From Aromatoleum toluolicum (GTDB lineage: Bacteria; Pseudomonadota; Gammaproteobacteria; Burkholderiales; Rhodocyclaceae), in assembly GCF_012911005.2 (NCBI RefSeq), contig NZ_WTVS01000040.1, positions 1 through 55,056 on the forward strand: a stretch of DNA of 55,056 nt, written 5' to 3'. The notes below the pieces were generated by a model, which ran no database searches, was not told where the DNA came from, and worked only from the letters and a program-made list of their open reading frames with translations. Positions 50,049 to 55,056 of the stretch are shown one piece after another (position 1 is the stretch's first letter; the number at the start of each line of letters is the position of its first letter). The position numbers and the translations under genes are program-made.

Positions 50049-51788
50049 TCACGCTTCAGCGAGCGATTCGATTGCGGCCTCCGCGGGTTCCACCGCACGC
50101 AGCACCCGGTTCCCCGCACCGGGCAGGACGCGCAGCCGCGGCCCGGCAATCGTCCGGTAGGCCCGACTCTTCACCGTGCTGATGAAATGCCACTCCGCCA
50201 GACACTGGAAGCGAGTAGCGGTGACGACCATGAAGCCACGGTGCCCGGTCTCAGCGAACTTCAGCGAGTCGATCATGCGGACCAGGCCGCTCGCCAGCTG
50301 CTCGCCGGGGCGGTAATATTCCAGACCCGGTGACGACACCGACGCGGTCGCGAACTCCACGCCGACGGGTGTTCCATTTGTGTCCGCGAGATTGCTTGCC
50401 CATGCATTGTGCGTGTCCCCGGCGAACACCACGAGGTTCTTATCGAGATCGCGTGCCATGCCGAGCACGGTCTCGCGGGCCGCGGGGTAACCGTCCCACG
50501 CATCGAGGTTGTTGGGCAGACGGGATCGGGCCAGTTGTTCGCGCTCAACGCTGTTCAATGCGGTCGGCGTGATCGCTGCCTTGTCCTGCAGTGCCAGGTA
50601 TTCGCTGACGCCCAACTGGTCAAGCGCGACCGGCGCGGGCACGTCCATCCGCCCCATCAGCACCTGCTGGCCGAGCACCTGCCATTGTGCGCGGGAGCGA
50701 GCCAAGGCTTGCCCCAACCATTCGGTCTGGGCCTCGCCGATGAGTTGTCGCGTCGGGTCCTCGAGGTCCCGGGAAAAGCCCGCCTCATCGAAGCTGCCGT
50801 CACCCGCGAGGTAGTCGCCGAAGATCAGCTGCCTGTCACGCGCGACGTGCCGCGTATCGAGCATGTGCAGGCTCACGAGATCGCCGAAATCGAAGGAACG
50901 CGAAATCTTGGCGCGATCATCCGGATCGGGCGCTCGGATGGGAAGCCACTCGTGGTACGCCCGCATGGCCGCCGCGCGACGGGCGAAGAAATTGCCTTCC
51001 GTGTCGGGATCGTGGTTGTCCGCGCCTCCGTGCCAGGCGTCGTTGCATAACTCATGATCGTCCCACACGTTAATGAAGGGCAGGGCGGCATGCACCGCCT
51101 GCAGGTCCGGATCGCTGCGGTACTGCGCGTGGCGCTGGCGATAGTCTTCCAGTACGAGCAGCTCGTGCGCAGGCTCCACCTCCCGGCCGAGTGCCGCCGC
51201 GTCCTCCGAGGCGTAGCCGTCCCGCTGGTACTCGTACAGATAGTCGCCGAGGTGCACGGCGGCATGCACCCCTTCCAGCTTCGCCGCTTCGCGGTAGGCG
51301 TGGAAATACCCCGCCGGGTAGTTGGAGCAGGAGAACACGACCAGCTTCACCTGATCCACCGGTCCGACGGGCAGCGTCCGCGTGCGTCCGCTCCGGGACA
51401 ATCCCGCAGCCGTTCGGAAGCGGTAGAAGTAGACCGTGTCCGGCGTCAGCTCCGCCGCATCCACCTTGACCGTGTAGTCCCGTTCCGGCCCGGTGACGAA
51501 CACGCCGGCGCGGAGGATGTGGCGGAAATCTGCGTCCGCCGCCATCTCCCACGAGACCACCTGCGGCCCCGGCTGTTCGGGCGTGACGCGCGTCCAGAGA
51601 ATCACCCGATCCGACAGCGGATCGCCGCTTGCCACCCCATGGCGGAACGGGGAGAACTCCCGGGCCAGCGCGGAAGGATCCGGCTGATTCGCCAGCGACT
51701 GGAAGCTCGATAGCGACAGGACGCCGGTCGCTGCCGCCGCCCCCAGTGTGAAATCCCGGATGAATTGGCGACGGCTGGGGCGAAGCAT
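50049..51788 (-). CDS. phoD: PhoD-type alkaline phosphatase/phosphodiesterase, Tat-exported
   Basis: A 579-residue PhoD-family enzyme with a Tat signal (SRRQFIRDFTLGAAAATG) at residues 5-22. Metal-site motifs: FSCSNYPAGYFHAYRE (Cys/Asn) near 155, HLGDYLYEY near 180, WDDHELCNDAWHGG near 242, and VFAGDTHNAWASNL near 455. It hydrolyses phosphate mono- or diesters outside the cytoplasm using calcium and iron. GCCAGGAGTCCGCC precedes the start. Divergent from arsC; not obviously linked to the catabolic island. Confidence 0.93.
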   Translation of the reverse strand: MLRPSRRQFIRDFTLGAAAATGVLSLSSFQSLANQPDPSALAREFSPFRHGVASGDPLSDRVILWTRVTPEQPGPQVVSWEMAADADFRHILRAGVFVTGPERDYTVKVDAAELTPDTVYFYRFRTAAGLSRSGRTRTLPVGPVDQVKLVVFSCSNYPAGYFHAYREAAKLEGVHAAVHLGDYLYEYQRDGYASEDAAALGREVEPAHELLVLEDYRQRHAQYRSDPDLQAVHAALPFINVWDDHELCNDAWHGGADNHDPDTEGNFFARRAAAMRAYHEWLPIRAPDPDDRAKISRSFDFGDLVSLHMLDTRHVARDRQLIFGDYLAGDGSFDEAGFSRDLEDPTRQLIGEAQTEWLGQALARSRAQWQVLGQQVLMGRMDVPAPVALDQLGVSEYLALQDKAAITPTALNSVEREQLARSRLPNNLDAWDGYPAARETVLGMARDLDKNLVVFAGDTHNAWASNLADTNGTPVGVEFATASVSSPGLEYYRPGEQLASGLVRMIDSLKFAETGHRGFMVVTATRFQCLAEWHFISTVKSRAYRTIAGPRLRVLPGAGNRVLRAVEPAEAAIESLAEA

Positions 51789-51969
51789 GGCGGACTCCTG
51801 GCTGCGATGCGGCCAGTGTCGCCGGCGTTCATGACGGAAAGATCACATCGGGGTTGCGGTTTGGTTGCGACGCTGGATTGCAGGTAGCCGCGACCCGACA
51901 CCTTCGCGGCCAGGGGTTCGTGCATACTGCCCGCCACAAGAACTGACCTTTCCAACCCCGAGAGCGCAC

Positions 51970-52329
51970 ATGAGCAAGATCAGGATCTACCACAACCCCC
52001 GATGCGGAACCTCCCGCAATACCCTGGCACTGATCCGCGACCGCGGCATGGAACCCGAAGTGATCGAATACCTCAAGACGCCTCCGACCCAGGCGGAACT
52101 CGTCGCCCTGATCGCCAACAGCGGCCTGACAGTGCGGGAAGTGATCCGCAGCAAGGAGCCGATTTTTGTGGAACTGGGCCTTGCGGACGCGGCCAAGACC
52201 GACGATCAACTGATCGACGCGATGATCGCGCATCCGATCTTGATGAATCGGCCGATCGTCGTCACGCTGATCGGGACGCGGTTGTGCCGACCGGCGGAAA
52301 TTGTGCTCGACATCCTGCCGCAGCAATAG
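51970..52329 (+). CDS. arsC: Arsenate reductase, ArsC glutaredoxin-type
   Basis: A 119-residue ArsC/Spx-family protein. Catalytic C12 in YHNPRCGTSRNT, and arginines in VREVIRSKE, NRPIVVT and RLCRPAE correspond to the arsenate-binding set of E. coli ArsC. It reduces arsenate to arsenite with glutathione and glutaredoxin. No arsB, arsR or acr3 is nearby, so it may be the housekeeping form often called YffB/ArsC-like; C12 and the last arginine support genuine reductase chemistry. Confidence 0.88.
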   Translation: MSKIRIYHNPRCGTSRNTLALIRDRGMEPEVIEYLKTPPTQAELVALIANSGLTVREVIRSKEPIFVELGLADAAKTDDQLIDAMIAHPILMNRPIVVTLIGTRLCRPAEIVLDILPQQ

Positions 52330-52673
52330 TGGGGTCGGCGGCGACAGCGCTATCGAGGCCGCCGGCGAGTCACACCGCCAAGCATTCGCTTTAGTGCCAT
52401 TCGTCGAACCAACCGCTTCACGAAAGTCTCCTTTCGTTGAACCTTCTTCTAACATGGGGTGGAGCGGGTTGAAGGTAAGCGTCGTACGCCAATGCGACGA
52501 GCCTTCCTCCGGACGTCGTCGGCTGAACCCGGACCGAAGTGCGGCGTTTCCTGTCAAAAAGCTCGCGTGAGATTTGCGTGACTTCACGAACCACCAACCT
52601 GCTGAAACCATGCATCTGCAATGGGTGCGTGGTGTAGACAATCAATAAAAACAGTAACGTAGATGTGACGGCT
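52330..52673. other. No gene seen
   Basis: About 340 bases after arsC with no convincing reading frame, ribosome site or repeat. Base composition falls toward A+T near 52640. It lies between the intact arsC gene and a run of truncated genes, so it may be the edge of an inserted or deleted segment. Confidence 0.4.
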
Positions 52674-52720
52674 GGTTGTAGCTCCAGTTGTCACCAGTTC
52701 GATACCGGTAGGTCGCCCCA
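52674..52720 (+). other. tRNA 3'-end-like fragment
   Basis: A T-arm-like stretch ACCAG-TTCGATA-CCGGT (52693-52709, one mismatch in the stem) is followed by AGGTCGC and a terminal CCCA (to 52720), then 15 bases later by a strong terminator. No matching 5' acceptor strand (GCGACCT) or anticodon arm is found upstream. This looks like the 3' end of a tRNA left at an integration junction, next to integrase and recombinase remnants. It could also be chance. Confidence 0.25.
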
Positions 52721-52735
52721 TAAAGTCAAGGAATT

Positions 52736-52761
52736 ACGGCACCCGCGGGGTGCCGTCTTTT
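52736..52761 (+). terminator. Rho-independent terminator
   Basis: Perfect 9-bp stem ACGGCACCC (52736-52744) with GGGTGCCGT (52748-52756), GCG loop, then CTTTT. Strong hairpin directly after the tRNA-like fragment, as is usual for stable RNA genes. Confidence 0.8.
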
Positions 52762-52910
52762 CAAAAGAAGGGGAATAATGTCCGCACGGACACGGTTCGA
52801 TCGCCTCCTGCCGCGCGTCCCGGAAGCGCTTGGCGGGAGAAGCGGCAACGGACGGCGGTCCAACCCGAGCGATGCTGGATTTCACCAGGGCCCAACGACG
52901 CGCAAACGCC

Positions 52911-53297
52911 CTATTTGCCCGAAACCCACGGGCCCGCTTGATTTCGCCGCGCTTGTCGAAACGCCCGCGGCGGCGGCTGCGCGTCGTGCCACAGGCCGCG
53001 CAGGGCCTTGCGGGCGTCCGCCGCGGCCTGTGCATACGGACCTCGGTCTGCGACGGGCTGTTCATGCGCGTAGCGCTTGTAACGCTTGGCGAACCCCGCG
53101 CGCAGTTGCACAAGGTTCGCATCGACCTGGTCGACGATGACCTTTCCGACTTGGTGACCGTAGCGGTCCGTCCTGGCGGTGACGATCGTCACTGTCTTGC
53201 CAAACAGCATGCGGGCCAAGTGTCGGCGGGAGGCATGGCCGTACGACTGTGACCTTTCGGGCGCGTCGATGCCGGAGAGGCGAATCTTGTGCTGAAC
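52911..53297 (-). pseudogene. 5'-truncated thermonuclease (SNase-like)
   Basis: On the minus strand, reading from about 53290, the translation VQHKIRLSGIDAPERSQSYG, then RTDRYGHQVGKV and ALRGLWHDAQPPP, matches the SNase family (conserved RLSGIDAPE and RTDRYGRQVGKV motifs). The signal peptide and the early DGDT segment are missing. Upstream of VQHKIR the sequence is instead the serine-recombinase fragment on the other strand, so the gene was cut there. An in-frame ATG at 53219 remains, but the product would lack the active site Arg/Asp of the first strand. Confidence 0.7.
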
Positions 53298-53716
53298 CTG
53301 GCTACGCGCTCAAGCGCGAATATGACGCGGAGGGCAAGCACTTGGGGTCGCTCTGGGTCATCGACGAACCGGCGGCAGCGGTTGTCCGTGACATCTTTGC
53401 GGGCCGCGACCACGGGCAGTCGATGCACCAGATTGCGCGGGACTTGAATGCCGCGGCCGTCCCGACCTGCCACCGCGACCGCAAGAACGAAGCCGATTAC
53501 TGGCGTCCTTCGCGTATCCGGGTAATCCTGTCCAACCCGGTTTACAAGGGGGAGTTCATTTGGAATGGGTCGTCTACCATCCGGGCGCAGGCGAAGAAGG
53601 AGGGGCGGTCGCTCGAGCCGATTACTTACGTTCGTCCAGAATTGCGGCTGGTGGGTGACGAGGTGTGGGCCCGTTGTAATGCCAAGATGGTGAGCCGATC
53701 CGGTCCGGCGGCATGA
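53298..53716 (+). pseudogene. Truncated large serine recombinase fragment
   Basis: From about 53298 the frame encodes YALKREYDAEGKHLGSLWVI, then AVVRDIFAGRDHGQSMHQIA, YWRPSRIRVILSNPVYKGEF and ELRLVGDEVW. That is the recombinase (Pfam Recombinase) domain of a large serine recombinase and the start of its zinc-ribbon region. Both the N-terminal catalytic serine domain and the C-terminus are absent (ends KMVSRSGPAA). It abuts the truncated thermonuclease on the left and the LivF tail on the right. A relic of an integrative element. Confidence 0.75.
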
Positions 53717-54012
53717 TGCGCAGCCAGATCCCGAAATTCCGCCTGCCCGACAGCGTCATCGACGAGGAGTGTGGCTACGTCGAGCACCTGGGCTCGCTGG
53801 GCCTCGCGCCTGCCGTCATCAAGGAGATCTACGTTGCGATGGCCGAGATCGCATGCAACGGGCTCACCGCGATCATCGTCGAGCAGGACGTTTATACCGC
53901 TCAACGCGTGTCGCAGCGACTGTATTGCTTCCAGGAAGGTCGGGTGTCGCTGAAGGGTAATTCCTCTGACCTGACCCACGAGCAGATTTCCCATGCCTAT
54001 TTCGGTGTTTGA
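53713..54012 (+). pseudogene. C-terminal fragment of a LivF-type ABC ATPase
   Basis: The stretch SLGLAPAVIKEIYVAMAEIA, then GLTAIIVEQDVYTAQRVSQR and GRVSLKGNSSDL, matches the end of branched-chain amino-acid ABC ATPases (EPSLGLAP, VEQ, GRIVLEG pattern). Walker A, the signature LSGGQ and Walker B are missing. The first 25 residues (QIPKFRLPDSVIDEECGYVE) do not belong to LivF and are unrecognised. It overlaps the recombinase fragment by 4 bases and the integrase fragment by 16. Non-functional. Confidence 0.65.
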
Positions 54013-54218
54013 ACAGGGCGCGGGAAGGCAAAGCGCGCGAGCCACGCCTGAATGGCCTGGAGGTCGTTGGCGGCCGCAATCTGGGCAACCTTGCCGACGG
54101 CCCGATTGTGGCCGTGACTGCCATCCAGATCCGACGGAAGCCGAAGGCCCTCGAACGGGCTGGGAACCAAGAGGGAATCAGCCATTTTGCGCATCCTCGG
54201 AATGATCCCAGAACTCAT
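53997..54218 (-). pseudogene. N-terminal fragment of a phage-type (tyrosine) integrase
   Basis: The minus-strand frame gives PSDLDGSHGHNRAVG, then QIAAANDLQAIQAWLARFA, which fits the N-terminus of a proteobacterial phage-integrase family (LPxDLDGSxGxNRA, NDxDAIxAWLARF). The frame stops within about 10 residues, so the SAM-like remainder and the catalytic R-H-R-Y domain are missing. Another relic in the 52.9-54.2 kb junkyard. The preferred start would be MADSLLVPSP (54185). Confidence 0.6.
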
Positions 54219-54342
54219 TGTTTTCTATCCACGAACATGCCGCAAGGCTTCGACACTAGAGTCATAATGTCTGCAGCATACGAGCCGACGCAAGAGTCCT
54301 TCGTTGAGTCCCAGCGAGGCGCGAGCGGATGTATTCGATGTG

Positions 54343-54786
54343 TCAGCGAATACTCAGGAGAGTTTCTCGCAGCCGCACCGCTTCCTTCTCGCCGAAACCA
54401 TCACGACAGAGAATCAGGTTCGGGCAATCGGTCGGAAAAAGCCGCGCATCATCGTCGAGCGCGATCCATGGGCGGTCCGGTTGGCCGCTTTCAGCCAAGT
54501 AACGCAAGACTTCTGCGTGCCGCAGCGGCGGCAACTTCGCGACCGACATTCCGTGTTCGCGCCGTCGAATCTCAGGCGTGTGACCGATGATGCGAGCGCG
54601 CAGGGCTTCAGGGACCTGGCGCCAGGCTGTCGTGTGCATGAGGAGTCGCCACGAGGACGACACGACGACATCGACGCCGGGAAAATCCTTGAGAACAGCG
54701 AGCAGCCGCGGTGTCGCGGAGAACGTTGCATCCGGTTGGCACGGCCAAGGGTGCAGCACACCGTCGAAATCCAAGAACAGGATCAC
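54343..54786 (-). CDS. HAD-type small protein
   Basis: A 147-residue HAD-fold protein. DxD motif in MILFLDFDGVLHPWP (residues 6-8), VVSSSWRLLMH (motif II Ser/Thr region) near 42, and WIALDDDARLFP (acidic motif) near 112. It resembles small HAD domains found near RNA repair and defence genes, and stand-alone proteins on mobile elements. The start follows an A+T-poor region with no clear GGAG. It lies beside integrase and recombinase relics, so it is probably accessory cargo. Function unknown. Confidence 0.8.
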   Translation of the reverse strand: MILFLDFDGVLHPWPCQPDATFSATPRLLAVLKDFPGVDVVVSSSWRLLMHTTAWRQVPEALRARIIGHTPEIRRREHGMSVAKLPPLRHAEVLRYLAESGQPDRPWIALDDDARLFPTDCPNLILCRDGFGEKEAVRLRETLLSIR

Positions 54787-54929
54787 CGCACCTCCGGCGA
54801 GCTAGCATCCACAAGCCGGATGAGGGCTTCCACCTTAATGGATTCGTCACTGCAGATCATCGGAATATGGGATACGAATATATCGTTACTTGCCGCACTA
54901 CTTTGCTGTGACTTTGTGGCCCTTACGGG

Positions 54930-55056
54930 GTAAGCGGTAACTGACCGGCGTTATTCCAGGGCACGTGATCGACGTGGACAATTGCCTCCAGGGTCAACAA
55001 TGGAGGGATCGTTCATGGCAGGGGTGCTCAAGCGCAAATGGCGCCGGCGCAGCCGA
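54930..55056 (+). mobile_element. Possible IS66-like element end and start of a partial ORF
   Basis: GTAAGCGGTAACTGACCGGC (54930-54949) resembles the GTAAGCG terminal repeat of IS66-family elements. An ATG at 55015 after GGAGGG opens a frame (MAGVLKRKWRRRSR) that runs off the window. The protein start is too short to identify. The 54787-54929 stretch before it shows no gene. The call is weak without the rest of the element. Confidence 0.3.

Noticed and set aside
52674-52720. A complete tRNA gene
   Set aside because: Only a T-arm and 3' end can be drawn; no acceptor 5' strand or anticodon arm is present.
1-55056. CRISPR array
   Set aside because: No regularly spaced direct repeats were seen anywhere in the window.

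Overview
The window is a GC-rich, densely packed bacterial chromosome segment. Codon use, the recurring GGAG-type ribosome sites and the gene families present (a fused indolepyruvate:ferredoxin oxidoreductase, DUF1302/DUF1329 proteins, many Rieske, SDR and extradiol genes) suggest a betaproteobacterium of the Azoarcus/Aromatoleum/Thauera kind. That placement is inference from family content; no rRNA or other marker gene is present.

From about 0.2 to 49.8 kb the window is one large catabolic island. Left to right: a LysR regulator divergent from an indolepyruvate oxidoreductase-etfB-etfA operon (0.2-6.5 kb); a small exported protein (6.8 kb); a leftward USP-hemerythrin/MFS pair (7.1-9.8 kb); a leftward 3Fe-4S ferredoxin-SDR-extradiol dioxygenase set with an IclR regulator and a tandem Cache protein (9.9-14.0 kb); a leftward DUF35 plus Cys-less thiolase pair (14.1-15.7 kb) divergent from a rightward operon of SDR, FAH hydrolase, Rieske alpha and beta, MFS, 2Fe-2S ferredoxin and ferredoxin reductase (15.9-22.8 kb); DUF2889 divergent from SDR-TetR (22.9-25.3 kb); amidohydrolase, FAH, 3-hydroxyacyl-CoA dehydrogenase, thiolase and a degenerate SDR (25.5-30.4 kb); DUF1302, DUF1329, YCF48-like and RND/MMPL envelope genes followed by VOC, enoyl-CoA hydratase, SDR and quinone oxidoreductase (30.7-41.2 kb); a Bcr/CflA-type MFS; and a leftward second Rieske alpha/beta, amidohydrolase, FAD oxidoreductase and small protein (42.9-48.3 kb) divergent from SDR-VOC (48.5-49.8 kb).

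Together these encode ring hydroxylation (two Rieske terminal oxygenases, one with its own electron chain), meta-cleavage, C-C hydrolysis or decarboxylation (two FAH, two amidohydrolases), beta-oxidation with ETF, a retro-aldol-like Ltp/DUF35 step, and transport. The substrate is not identifiable from sequence; a polycyclic, diterpenoid- or steroid-like hydrophobic compound would fit the Ltp/DUF35 pair and the RND/DUF1302 envelope set. No CoA ligase, acyl-CoA dehydrogenase or P450 is present, so the pathway is incomplete here.

The most novel signal is regulatory. Seven promoter regions carry one imperfect palindrome with the core ACA-N13-TGT and flanks like ATARACAGA / TCTGTYTAT. The best copy abuts the TetR gene at 24.6 kb, which suggests a TetR regulon spanning 47 kb.

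From 49.8 kb on, the segment changes character: a LuxR C-terminal remnant, a PhoD-type phosphatase, an ArsC-type reductase, then a junkyard of truncated genes (thermonuclease, serine recombinase, LivF tail, phage-integrase head), a tRNA-like 3' end with terminator, a HAD-type protein and a possible IS end at the right edge.
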